From assembly GCA_000149265.1 (NCBI GenBank), contig CH003313.1:717160-781159 (forward strand): a stretch of 64,000 nucleotides of DNA, written 5' to 3'. The first letter of the stretch is position 1. Each line of letters starts with the position of its first letter. Source of the DNA: Ciona savignyi. Its lineage: Eukaryota; Chordata; Ascidiacea; Phlebobranchia; Cionidae. Positions 49,901-60,838 of this stretch are shown here, piece after piece. The translations under genes were made by a program, and so were the position numbers. The notes beneath the pieces are model-generated. The model had not been told where the DNA came from and did no database searches. It was given only the letters and a program-made list of their open reading frames with translations.

Positions 49901-52900
49901 GGGATAGTTCTGGTAAACTAAACACCCCAACAGAACTATCTATCCGTGAACGTCAACAATAGATTGCCCTTCGCCTGCTGAATCGCTGCAGTCTGCACTA
50001 CAGCACAAAAGAAGAAAGCTGGATTTTAAAGTTGATTTGCAGGTGGTTATTTTCATATTGTACATAACTTGTTTGTGTGTAAACAACTTTTTTTACCATT
50101 GTACATCAGTTTATTTTGCTCCTGCAATGTCTAATTGAAAATATTCAGATTTATGTGGACCACTACCGGTTAATTTTTTATTAATCGTTATTTGATTCTA
50201 GATATCCACAGTTCTAATAACCACTCACTTTATTACTAGGAAGACCTCATACATATTCTGGAGAGAAATTCTGAATATATGAAAAAGTGCAGCTCAGGCC
50301 AACATTGTGCAGGATGATATGTATGATAGTTTCGGAAAATTTATTGTTGCTAAACTATGTAGTCTCAATGGAAACAGCTGATGAAGCTATGGCTGAAATT
50401 GTGCAGATATTGTTTACTCTGTAACTTTCATATTGAACATACCAGTCATTGTAAATGCAAATTTGTTATTTGGTATCAATGAACTGTAAAGCATGCAGCT
50501 AGTTGTAAATAATATTTTTACTTATATTTCAGTGTTATTATACTTTTTCAGTCATATACACTGCCTTTCCAAGCTAACTGTGATAGCTAATTGTTCATTT
50601 CATAGCACTGTATTGCTCTTTCTTCGTTTGATATTTTGCAATAAAAATAAATATCAAGTAAGTTGTTTGTAACATGAAAATGGTGTGACATATATGAAAA
50701 AACATTAGTAAAAAGAAAGAGTGGTTATATGTCTAGAAACATGTGACAATAAAGTGAAGAGATTGGACGTTTTATTTTGCTTAATTCGTTTTCTACTCGT
50801 GAATACAATCGTTCTAATTGCCAGTAAACAAAACCACGTGGGAATGTTTTGACGCAATACGTCATCATGAACGCGAGTGTGTGTGCATGGTCTCGCGTCT
50901 CTCTTAAACGCAACGCCTGACGAGAAGGATGACGAGACGCGAGAAACGCGAAGGATTGCGCAAAACGCTATATGTGTGTGGAGCCCTTAAGCTTTAATGG
51001 AAAAGAATATTCACCAGCCCAGATTGTTTTGAGTCGAGTCCTACTGATCAGCCACGTTACCACTCTCATACATTCATTTCATTCATGATTCAGGCCGCAA
51101 ACCGCACGACTTCCCACCTGATATGTCATTTTTTTTCAGTTGCCAGTTGACCGCAAATTTGAAATCTGGCACCGTATGTTGCAAAACATCATTGATGTAT
51201 AAAGTGGCGTCGTCACTGTATCTTTGTGCGGTTTGGATTGCCGGAGAAAGTGTTGTCAATAAAATTGTCCCTGAACACAAACCAACCGTTAGCAGCAAGA
51301 CCGTTTAGCAGATGTGGTAACGGCCCGGGCGATTAGGCGGTGTGGTAACACCCCAAACGAAGTCTGATTAAAACCAACCTCTAGAAAGGTGGTTGTGTAC
51401 CTGGCAATGTACTTAGGATAGAATAGGATATTCATGTTTATTCCAGTGAATGGGAAATCCAAGGGGGTTAACACATAACACACTACAGATCATCTCGCGC
51501 CAAACGGTTGGGTTATCGGAGCTATTTAAGTGTGTTGTGTACGATTTACACGTTCCTATAATTAAGTAGAACCTATTAATCCGCTGGTTTTAAGCAATGA
51601 GGACACAACCAACTAGCTTACGACCAGTTTCTAATCTGCAAGGTGAAAGACGCACAAACCCACCATACTAATTTGTCTAAACAATAAATTGTTTTTAAAA
51701 AAGTTACCGACCTAACACTCATTTAAGCTATAAGTTAGGTTTAGACCTGCGACCGAACCATATAAACGACACATTTATGGAACGTCTATTTTTTTAAATA
51801 AGAACAGGGAACCGAGAATTTGCACCTCAATAAATGAAATAGTGGTGTATTCGCTAATAAAGAGAATCATGTTAGGATAGATAACTTAAAAATATCTAAG
51901 GACTTTAGCGGTAAAAGCAAAAAGCACCCAATAAAACATTCAACGATTCAGTTATACTGAGGGATATGACATCGACATACCAATTTCCAAGCAAATCGTT
52001 TTTGTTCAAGTCTTACCCGTCAAAAATGCAACCGTGGCTGCTACGAGTTGTAAGCAATTGTTGACACGTGACGTCACTGGTATACGGACACGCTTCGTCA
52101 CAATCCCAACCAATGAGATGATTACTGCTAGTGCGCATGCGCAGATGCAAAGCCAAAGTTTTAGTGATGTCGTTGTTTCAAAGTACGTTCTCACTGGCAA
52201 AACAATAGCATTGTCTTTTACTAGCGAATCAATGCACAAACGGTTGTGATAAAAAAACATTTGTGTTGTATTTCCTCAGTGTTATGATCCGATCATCCAC
52301 AATATGATGTATTATACAGCCTTATGTGTAAGTGTACATAACAACCTTGACAAGTACACCATTTTTCCATCATCTGTTTGCTACATAAGTTTCGATCATA
52401 TGTATTTGTACATAAATCAACTATTATAAACACACCACCTACCAACCTGATAGTCATTTTTTTAAACAGTAAGTAGTCTCCTACCAAGATGTATATATGT
52501 TACTAGTAAAACCGCTGTATTATTATAGTTTAATGACTATCCATCTGAGCTCAAACCTTTAGTTTCGAAGCAACTAAAATAATTTCCAACCCCAAAAATC
52601 TCATCTCCGTGCAGACAGTGATGATGTAAAGTTTGAGAAATGCAAATCTTTCTTCCGTTTACTTTTGAGAATAGTTCAGATTCCTGTTAATTGGCAGGAT
52701 TGTATAACGGCCTTCGCCACAGGTCTACAGCCAATAAGACCCGCAGACCAGGTCGGGCAAAGCAATCCGATGCAATTTGCCTTTTTGTGCTTTAATTATT
52801 TTATTTATAAAAAATAATTATACACTTACTTTTCATGATATTGTTGTTTAACCACAGGAAGTAATTTTATTTTTTGTGGCTGTAAGTCTTAGGCCTATAG

Positions 52901-53459
52901 GACACAATCAACCTGCACTACTGTTATTCACTGATCCGCTTATCTTAGTCAAATTCGAGAACTATACGACATGCAGCATACTGGAAATGTTTATACTATT
53001 TTGCATTGCTGTAATGTCGGTAAAAATATTAATTTTTGTTAAAATGTAGCACGGTAAACTGTAAAGTTTGCTCGATAGATTAATGATATATTGTTAAATT
53101 CACATATTATATGCACGCGTCATATAGGCTACTAAAAAAAACTCCCCTCCCCTTCGATAATGAATACGAATATTCTACGGTTTACTTACTTGTTGTGAAT
53201 ATTGCTTTAATTGTAACAAGTGTGACTGATTTGCCGCTTTTAGCACTGATTTGAGCTTGTTCTTATAAACTGTTGTATTTCCGTTCATAGTGTGCAGTTG
53301 CAACAGCGCTACATCGGCCAAGTTCTCGAAAATGATGAAAACTAAAGGTACACACGTAGTCAGCCACGGTAGAAGGCAGCAGCTAGCAGTTAGGAGAACT
53401 ATTGTGACGGCAAAACAAGTTAAACCAATCACCATTTGCAAAATATGCATGTCTGGCAT
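46960..53459 (-). CDS. Multi-pass membrane protein with claudin-like tetraspan layout, family not recognised
   Basis: Six minus-strand exons join in phase: 53190-53459 (ATG at 53459, preceded in frame by a TAA), 52557-52683, 52346-52438, 52017-52220, 51118-51270, 46960-47135 (TGA), giving 340 aa. Hydrophobic segments lie near residues 6-45 (one long or two short), 175-196 (LWLCICACALAVIISLVGIV), 210-232 (LVAATVAFLTGTILLTTL) and 307-326 (YSVAVSTLILYVAFCCLV). A long Cys-containing loop follows the first segment (NLCSKQMMEKWCTC). The order TM1, long loop, TM2, TM3, loop, TM4, short basic tail resembles claudin/clarin/TMEM178-type proteins, but I cannot place it. Exons 2 and 3 have weak splice sites (gtttga and gttgtt donors) and are less certain. 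The last intron is about 4 kb and holds a SINE plus nested DNA transposons. Confidence 0.65.
47258..47558 (-). repeat. tRNA-derived SINE, family A
   Basis: Reverse copy with ggatagcatatttatgttta tail side, intact body, and the head ending near 47,555. In the last intron of the membrane-protein gene. Confidence 0.85.
48141..49229. mobile_element. piggyBac-type non-autonomous element nested in the Harbinger element
   Basis: Flanked by TTAA (48,141-48,144 and 49,226-49,229). Its ends are inverted: ctctttgcctccc at the left against the reverse complement ctctttcactccc at the right. TTAA targets and ends of this type fit piggyBac. An open frame at 48,434-48,757 has no recognisable transposase features, so the element is probably non-autonomous. 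Confidence 0.75.
48156..48181. repeat. 26-bp perfect palindrome at the piggyBac-type left end
   Basis: The half-site ccaactcgcgata is followed directly by its exact reverse complement. A second short palindrome, ccctatatataggg, follows near 48,203. Both sit just inside the left inverted end, where transposase-binding sites are expected. Confidence 0.85.
49629..50424 (+). pseudogene. MADF/BESS-like accessory gene remnant of the Harbinger element
   Basis: Three exon-like pieces. 49,629-49,742 encodes KVSGSGAATCSTWEHDENMQ then FLQDHL and ends at a gtaagt donor; this looks like the end of a MADF/Myb-like domain. 49,902 onward joins in phase but contains an in-frame TAG after about 20 codons. 50,240-50,424 encodes DDMYDSFGKFIVAKL and, after a frame change, ADEAMAEIVQILF, together resembling a BESS motif. 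PIF/Harbinger elements commonly encode such a DNA-binding accessory protein. The stop and the frame change show it is dead. Confidence 0.65.
51414..51680 (-). repeat. tRNA-derived SINE, family A
   Basis: Reverse copy: tail tagaataggatattcatgtt, body with small deletions, head decayed near 51,670. In the intron between exons 4 and 5 of the membrane-protein gene. Confidence 0.75.
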
Positions 53460-54800
53460 AGTTGGGTTATATTATAAGCTTGTTTTCCTGAACTATACTA
53501 ATAATGAAGCACCTATAAAAGCGACAAAATTTGTTATTTAAAATTCGGTCGAAATTGACTTGAATCCTATTCAGGAAATCCGCGCATTGTTTGGTTATTT
53601 GCACTCGTGGTGCCTTTAGGACACAGCTTTTGAATATGTACCAAAACATAAATATTTACTGATATGTCAGCCTGGCGATACTGATTAACACCTAGCCATC
53701 AAAACATTTAATTTTTGCATTTGAAACTGAACACATGAAACGCCGAGGTCCTCTAATTTTCGATAACAATTCTTAGTACGTAGTTTTAACCAAATCAATT
53801 ACAACCGTTTGTTAACGTGCTAAATTTCGAAACGGCGTGCTCGTACTATGCGCATGATGATAGGTGTAGGGGTATATTTGATTCCGAATGAACACACATT
53901 AATTTTTTTCTTTTTTACTGCGTCACGCGGGTGACAGGCATGTCTAACAAACTATTCCTCATAATATAATATTGCCACGTGTATATAACTGCTGATCACT
54001 TAACACCGGTTCACTTTGTAGCCTACCATTTATACCACGAGTGGATAGGATAGGATATTCATGTTTATCTACGTGAATGGAAAAAAACAAGCGGGGCAAT
54101 CGTCAGATCACTTCGCGCCCACCATTGGGTTACCGGAGCTATTGCAGTGTGTTGTACATGATAGACACGTTTCTTCAACTTGGTAGAACCCTCTTATCCG
54201 TTGGGTTCAGGCAAGAGATTAGGTAACCAGCGGTCTGATAGTTTCTGCATGCTCAAACAAAAGGCGTAGATTCAAAATGGGTTTTAAAAGGTATTGGTGG
54301 CTAAAACGTGGTTGACACTCTCTAGTTTATAAAAGTTTTTAAAGTGTTTTTCTTTTATTTTGTTATAAATAATTTGGGTCCAATTTTAAAAGGGGACGCA
54401 TATTGTTTTTGTCCGTTTTTCTTATTTTTATTTTCTGTTAAACTAAATTGGTTTTTAGTGCCCCGCTGCTTTATACACATGATTATAGTGTATAATAAAA
54501 ACATGTTTAGGGCTTTTATTTTGGGGGGATTTTCCAGGGTACATTATGTTATTTTAAGTGGTGACCCAGATGACCCAACAAATCTGTCAAATACAGTAAT
54601 AACCCTATATTTTCCATTTACGCCAATAAAACAAGTATAGCCAATCCTACAAATGTACCCTACACGCTACACTACCTTACGTACACACTCTCAACCGCAT
54701 TTATTTCTATGTGGAAAAACGTCGACGTTGCGAAATAGAAATAGTAAAAGAAAACAATTGTCAAGCTAGTGGTAAAGCATCAAATTGGTAAAACCTGTGG
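53460..54800. other. Upstream region of the membrane-protein gene
   Basis: Apart from a truncated family A SINE (54,043) I see no gene. Short open frames near 54,344-54,640 have no recognisable content. Confidence 0.5.
54043..54225 (-). repeat. tRNA-derived SINE, family A, head missing
   Basis: The tail (gataggataggatattcatg) and body up to the accctcttatccgttgggtt block are present; the tRNA-like head is lost. Confidence 0.75.
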
Positions 54801-54828
54801 AGACGGGCTGTTCACCAAAAAATGACGC

Positions 54829-55325
54829 ATGCGACACGCCACTTTTTCAGAGGCGACACGCCACTTTTTTCGAGGCGACACGCCACTTTTTTCGAGGCGA
54901 CACGCCACTTTTTTCGAGGCGACACGCCACTTTTTTCGAGGCGACACGCCACTTTTTCAGAGGCGACACGCCACTTTTTTCGAGGCGACACGCCACTTTT
55001 TCTGAGGCGACACGCCACTTTTTCAGAGGCGACACGCCACTTTTTTCGAGGCGACACGCCACTTTTTTCGAGGCGACACGCCACTTTTTCAGAGGCGACA
55101 CGCCACTTTTTTCGAGGCGACACGCCACTTTTTTAGAGGCGACACGCCACTTTTTCAGAGGCGACACGCCACTTTTTCAGAGGCGACACGCCACTTTTTT
55201 AGAGGCGACACGCCACTTTTTCAGAGGCGACACGCCACTTTTTTAGAGGCGACACGCCACTTTTTCAGAGGCGACACGCCACTTTTTCAGAGGCGACACG
55301 ACACTTTTTTAGAGGCGACAAGTTA
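54829..55325 (+). repeat. 22-bp tandem array, left arm
   Basis: About 22 copies of gaggcgacacgccacttttt plus two variable bases (tc or ca). The unit contains the palindrome ggcgacacgcc with one mismatch. Because 22 is not a multiple of three, all frames stay open and give a 22-residue periodic false protein. Confidence 0.95.
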
Positions 55326-55618
55326 CTTTTTAAAACAGCATAAGAGCGCATTGATTTTAATCAGACGAAGGTAATAAAAAGATGTTTCTGAATAGTGTTG
55401 CAGATGACTAAGAATATTGAGGAGCTTCCTGACTAAAATTTCTTTGAATTCGATAGAAATAGTTTTTATGTGAAAACAATAGCGCATTGGTTTTAATTAG
55501 GTGTATTTATTTTAGCAAATTCTTAAAGATTTGACTGCTAAATATCGTTAAGTTGGTTAGAAAATAAGAGTACGATACATTTTGACATCACCTTGGAGAT
55601 CATGATGCCATATCCAAT

Positions 55619-55747
55619 ATGTCCGAAAATAAGTGTATGGTGTGTAATGAGAGGGATTTGTCAACACTTTCCTCAAAAGAATTCAAAACTCACATTAAAA
55701 ACATTGGGTTTTATCAGTCAGCCATGCCGCCATGGCATATTGGTTAA
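55619..55747 (+). pseudogene. Cys/His-containing first exon of the 6-kb element's gene
   Basis: ATG at 55,619 opens a 42-codon frame: SENKCMVCNERDLSTLSSKE followed by FKTHIKN, a C-x2-C...H pattern like a zinc-binding N-terminus. It looks coding and lies inside the transposon on the same strand as the PHD pseudo-exons. The exact splice donor is unclear (gttaaa at about 55,743). Confidence 0.45.
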
Positions 55748-56332
55748 AAGAAAGGTACAATATATATATAACCTGAAACCTTTAATTACATAACCATAAT
55801 GGTTTATGGATAAATAAAGTTTTTACTAAATTATTATGTGTCATTTTAGGATATGTTTTTCCGTGTCAAATACTTTGTCCAGGACATTCTAATAAAAGTC
55901 TTAAAGATAGGCAGCGCAGCCACTACCACTGCGGCACTGCCCACATTCACAATTTTAAAAGATGGAAGAAAGCTATCGTTTAAAGGACCCTTAAAAATGT
56001 AGCATAGGTAACAATTAATCAGTATTTGTATAATTCGTCCGATTTGATTATAATTCAAATGGCAAAAGTATTGCAAATATTAACGCATCTAGGAATCTAC
56101 TGTATCTGTATGTTATCATGATTAATCATTTTATATCAGAAAATTAATTGTGTTTTGAAAAGGAGAAAAAGTGATTAGAGAAAATTCTCAGTAAGCAGGA
56201 AATCTAATTCTAACTTGTCCCCAACACTAATATTAACCAATCAACTAACCATAACTATAACAATAAAGAAAGATTAAGCATATGTATAACCAATATTTTT
56301 TTCTTATCTGATGAAAAATAAGAAATCATTCT

Positions 56333-56638
56333 GGTTCGACTGGTTAGTCTGGTGGTATAGTGCGATGCATTTCAACCGAAGGGTTGTAGGTTCGAAACTG
56401 GTCGCAAGATAGTCGGTTGTGTCCTCGTGAACACACTTAACGAACATTGCCTTAACCAGCGAATTAATGGGTTTTACAAAAATGAAGGAACGGGTGTATT
56501 CTATATAACATACTGCAATAGCTCCGGTAACCCGGCGGTGGGCGCAAGGTGATCTGATGATTGCATGTGTGTTAACCCCCTTGGTTTTCCTATTCACGGG
56601 GATAAACATGAAAATCCTATCTTATCCTATCCTATCAT
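56333..56638 (+). repeat. tRNA-derived SINE, family A (near full length)
   Basis: gttagtctggtggtatagtg (A box), ggttgtaggttcgaaactgg (B box), full body and a tcctatcttatcctatccta tail. Inserted in the 6-kb element, so younger than it. Confidence 0.88.
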
Positions 56639-56863
56639 AGGAGTATTTGTCTTTGTAAACAATTTTGTTATCTGTAATATGTTCTGTTTGGGTTGTTAGT
56701 AAGGTTTTAACTAGTTAAGACAATTTGTATATCTTTTACTGGTATTTCTAATTGCAGCAAAAGAAAAAAGTGGAATGAAAAATATTGAAGCTGAGATGAG
56801 TAAGCATGTACATTCAATAACAGGTAAAAAAAACATTTGAGTTGTTTTGCTCTTTTATGGGTA

Positions 56864-57054
56864 CATTACATTACATTAATATGGGCGGGTCCACAGTAGC
56901 AACGGGGACCAGGAATTTAGGCCATGGAAGGCCCATTACTCCAGCGCCCCGGGCTAGCATGGATCCGGGATATAGCGGTCAAGTCGGCCAGTGTCCTGAA
57001 GGAAACTGACTAAATGCTTGACCGGAATAGATGCGAGATCATCAGATTTAAAAA
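56864..57054 (-). mobile_element. 191-bp SINE-like insertion with 14-bp target duplication
   Basis: CTCTTTTATGGGTA is repeated exactly on both sides (56,850-56,863 and 57,055-57,068). Read on the minus strand it ends in an aatgtaatgtaatgta repeat, a simple-repeat tail typical of LINE-mobilised SINEs. Its body (gggcgggtccacagtagcaa and ccccgggctagcatggatcc) is unrelated to family A and much more GC-rich than the surroundings. Confidence 0.75.
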
Positions 57055-58712
57055 CTCTTTTATGGGTAGGTAACACAATTGTTTTCATGCTGAACCACAA
57101 AAACTTTAGTTTAGAACTCGGTTTATTGTTGTGACTGTAAGATCCCCTTTATCAATTACTTGTTATATGATGTCTATGTAATATGCTGAAAGTAAGTGTA
57201 TCAAACATGGTTTAACTATTTTATTACTTGCATTGAAAAGCGTGTAGTACATATTTATTGAACTGAGAATTTTAAGTATTAAGAGCATGATTTTTTAATA
57301 AGTTACTCATCATTAGGTAGTTGATTAAGATTGTTCGTTTTACCAGAAAAGGTGGTGGAAAAATACAAAAGTTAGTTGTGTAAAAGCGATAACTGGTAAT
57401 TGGTTGTGTCCTTGAGTAAGGGACTGGGGCCTTATCTTCACCTAACTGATCATCAAATTAAAAAAAAAATCCTTAAGTGGGGCATAAGTTAATCTGATAA
57501 ATACTTGTATGAGGATGTCCCTCAGGTTATTTAGATCTGAAACAATATCCTATGTTGCTATGTATAAAGAAAGTTCTGGGTCAATCCCAATTAAGGATTT
57601 AAGAAATAGGTTTTATAATTTTTGTGCAATGCAGAATAGAGAGTATGACTTTACATGTGTGAAGTGTGGTTAACCCAAGAATTATAATAGGAGATGGAAA
57701 CGGGGCAAATTGTTTCCGTAGACCAGTTTACTTTTACGATCTAGACATATTTTATATACTAAGTATTTCCCTGTATCAAAAAATCTATATACTTGAACAT
57801 ACTTGTTTACATTCAATTATATGTTAATTTTTTTAGGCTCTCCAGCCAGAAGAAACCAGTCAAGATGTCGTTGATTGTGAAGAAATATGGTTGTAATACA
57901 AAAAAGAAATAGAGCATTTTATGGTATGGGAAATTATACAACTAAAATAATTTCACTGGAAATTTAGCATCTACACATTTAAAATTTAAATTTTGGGTGC
58001 AAATTTCAACCACCATCATTAATTAGCTAATGATATTGCAAGTTTTAATTTAACTCCTAGATAATTATGGCGTAACAAAACATCCTTACATGTGTTTGGG
58101 TGACAATACACTTACAAACTTTTAAAAAATGATTGCTATAATTCTTTAAAAAAAAAAATCCCGAAAAGTTAGTTACTCAGTATTTGGCAAGTACAGGTTT
58201 ACCTCCAGGTTAAACCCCAAATGTTTTGTAGACACATCAAAGTCATGTGAGTTACTATATGTATTAGGTTAGGACCTATTTGTTTATGTTTGCAGGAACA
58301 AACTACGTAAGCTGCGTATAAAATATAGCAATTGTCGTTAAAGACCCTGCTTGCATATATTATACACATATATCAGAGTCAAAATGTGTTTTACAAATGG
58401 TGGTGGTTGACATATGGATGACACTGAGTCACTCCAGTTGTTGAATATTAATCTTTGTAATATCATGGTCAAACTAATTATATGTGAATAAAATGATATG
58501 CATTGGTTTTGATACTGTGTACACCACTACGCTGTGATTTCGACCCAGTAATTTAGTTTATTTAATTTAAATAATAAACAAAATGAACTAACCTAGGGAA
58601 AGCAAGTTGGACTCAATGGGATGAACAGTAATCTTCTGTTAATTGATTAGACATATGGCTATAACTTTGATGCTTTTACATTTAATGAACTAAATTAAGT
58701 GTTTTCCCCCAG

Positions 58713-59043
58713 AGCCCAGAAATAACCTTTGTTGAGTGTGTGAAAAACTGAACTGTGGAAAAGCTAAAACAGACTGGGTAAGTCTTCTGATCTTTGTTTT
58801 CCTGTAAGTGGTAAAACACAAGAAGTGTTGTCACACTCCTCAGCTTACTGTGTGTACGCCATGACCTCCCAGCTTTGGGTGTGGGATATATGGTGATTTT
58901 ACACTGTTAAAACTGGTTTGTATTTTATTTAGATATGCTGCGACAAATGCGAAAGATGGTTCCACAGAGACTGCATTAACTTATCGAAGCAACAGTTTCA
59001 AAATGCATTCAAGCAAAAATGATATTGCCAATTTTGTGAATAA
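58713..59043 (+). pseudogene. Broken PHD-finger exons of the 6-kb element
   Basis: Two exon-like pieces: about 58,713-58,777 (ccccag acceptor, gtaagt donor) and 58,933-59,043. Joined in phase they give the zinc-ligand order of a PHD finger: C-x-VC, then NCGKAKTDW, ICCDKCERWFHRDCINLSKQ, and YCQFC just before the stop. Two in-frame TGA codons interrupt it: 58,733-58,735 between the first two cysteines (one base from GGA) and 59,020-59,022 at the usual Trp before the last Cys pair (one base from TGG). It therefore cannot make an intact finger. Confidence 0.7.
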
Positions 59044-59704
59044 GACACAGTACATGAACTTCAATTTAGCTTTTTCAATTTATTGCTCAGGATAATTGAT
59101 CACCTGTTGTTGAATTTTTTAATAGTACAATTTTGTTTATTTTCTTCTTCGTTTTCCACTTCATCCAATATGTAATTTTAGCCAAAGTTGATTATACCTT
59201 ACATCGCTGGTATTTTTTACTTAATATTTCTGTATTTTCTATTTTATTTTCTACTTCATCCAATATGGAATTTTAGACCAAAATGGTGTTAATACTGATA
59301 CTGTTATTTACAATTACCTGTTACATGATTTTCTTTTGTTTTCTGCATTACATAAAGTTCCTTTCAATGTTTGTGTGATGTTTTACCATTCACCTAAAAT
59401 GCCACATACGACCATTTCAACAAGTAAATTTAGTGTCAATAACAGATGTTACTGGTACTGGTAGACGTCGCGAAACAATCTTAATTTCTGTTGTGAAACT
59501 CACAGAGGCAATTGTAATTAATCTTGAGCAAGATCTACCACATATTTTTAATTATAATTTAGGTTAGTTTATTCATTTTTTGACCCAGTAATAAATAATG
59601 AGGACACAAGAAAGCAAAGTTTACCCGGTTTACATATTTTGTGTAACTTAAACCGCTTCTTGTGTTAGCACTTGCATGATGAGCCCCTACCAAAGTGTGC
59701 CACG

Positions 59705-59760
59705 GTACAAGGATATAGGATAGGATATTCATGTTTATTTCAGTGAATTGTTCTATTTTG
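59705..59760 (-). repeat. SINE family A, tail fragment
   Basis: ataggataggatattcatgtttatttcagtgaat-type sequence only; the body is absent. Confidence 0.6.
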
Positions 59761-59874
59761 TTATTTCCGGTCTTACATGACCGAACGAGCAACTGGAGCT
59801 TTTAAGCAGGAACCTATTTTGCACAAACCATTCCACATAAAGATTACAACACTTTCTTATTACGTGCATTCTTC

Positions 59875-59998
59875 CTCCGGCCGGTTAGTCTTGCGGTTAA
59901 GTGCGTCGCCTTTTAATCGAAAGGTTGCAGGTGCGAAACTGGTCGCTAGCTAGTTGGTTGTGTCCTTGGGCAAGGCACTTTACGGACATTGTATCATA
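59875..59998 (+). repeat. SINE family A, head fragment
   Basis: ggccggttagtcttgcggtt (A box), aaaggttgcaggtgcgaaac (B box) and ttgggcaaggcactttacgg; the copy stops after gacattg, so it is 3' truncated. Confidence 0.75.
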
Positions 59999-60164
59999 GG
60001 GATGAAAAGTGAAAAAGTGCTTGCCATGGATAAATAAATATGAAAATTGACTTCAGATTATAACAACAATAACAAAAAAGAGTTGCTATCTTGCTTACAT
60101 TTAACTATAAGTCCACTCATGAGAAGAATATAAGAAATTTCTTAAACTATAATACATATTGTGA

Positions 60165-60838
60165 GTTATCACCTTTGAAAAAATGGCATGTCGCTTCGGA
60201 AAAAGTGTCGTGTCGCCTCGGAAAAAGTGTCTGTGTCGCCTCTGAAAAATTGGCGTGTCGCCTCTGAAAAAGTGGCGTGTCGCCTCTGAAAAAGTGGCGT
60301 GTCGCCTCTGAAAAAGTGGCGTGTCGCCTCTGAAAAAGTGGCGTGTCGTCTCTGAAAAAGTGGCGTGTCGCCTCGAAAAAAGTGGCGTGTCGCCTTGAAA
60401 AAAGTGGCGTGTCGCCTCTGAAAAAGTGGCGTGTCGCCTCTGAAAAAGTGGCGTGTCGCCTCTGAAAAAGTGGCGTGTCGCCTCTGAAAAAGTGGCGTGT
60501 CGCCTCGAAAAAAGTGGCGTGTCGCCTCGGAAAAAGTGGCGTGTCGCCTCGAAAAAAGTGGCGTGTCGTCTTTGAAAAAGTGGCGTGTCGCCTCGGAAAA
60601 AGTGGCGTGTCGTCTTTGAAAAAGTGGCGTGTCGCCTCGGAAAAAGTGGCGTGTCGCCTCTGAAAAAGTGGCGTGTCGCCTCTGGAAAAGTGGCGTGTCG
60701 CCTCGAAAAAAGTGGCGTGTCGTCTCTGAAAAAGTGGCGTGTCGCCTCGAAAAAAGTGGCGTGTCGCCTCGAAAAAAGTGGCGTGTCGCCTCTGAAAAAG
60801 TGGCGTGTCGCCTCTAAAATAGTGGCGTGTCGCATGCG
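60165..60838 (-). repeat. 22-bp tandem array, right arm
   Basis: About 30 copies of the same 22-bp unit as the left arm, in inverse orientation (aaaaagtggcgtgtcgcctc). The inner copies near 60,180-60,240 are the most diverged. Long open frames across it are artefacts of the repeat. Confidence 0.95.

Larger units (their letters stand above)
47899..50987. mobile_element. PIF/Harbinger-type DNA transposon
   Basis: The left end begins AGGGCTCCACACACATATAG and the right end is its exact inverse; the match is perfect for 25 bases and continues partly. The element is flanked by TAA on both sides (47,896-47,898 and 50,988-50,990), the 3-bp target duplication typical of PIF/Harbinger. Internally it keeps a decayed MADF/BESS-like accessory gene (49,629-50,424). 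I see no transposase (DDE) gene, so it is non-autonomous. A TTAA-flanked element is nested in it (48,141-49,229); without it the element is about 2.0 kb. Confidence 0.85.

Noticed and set aside
54785..55246. Long Arg/His/Phe-rich open frames across the left 22-bp array (both strands)
   Set aside because: The unit length is not a multiple of three, so every frame stays open through the array; the protein is a 22-residue repeat of no biological sense.
54829..60838. CRISPR-like arrays
   Set aside because: The repeats are contiguous without spacers, and the DNA is animal.
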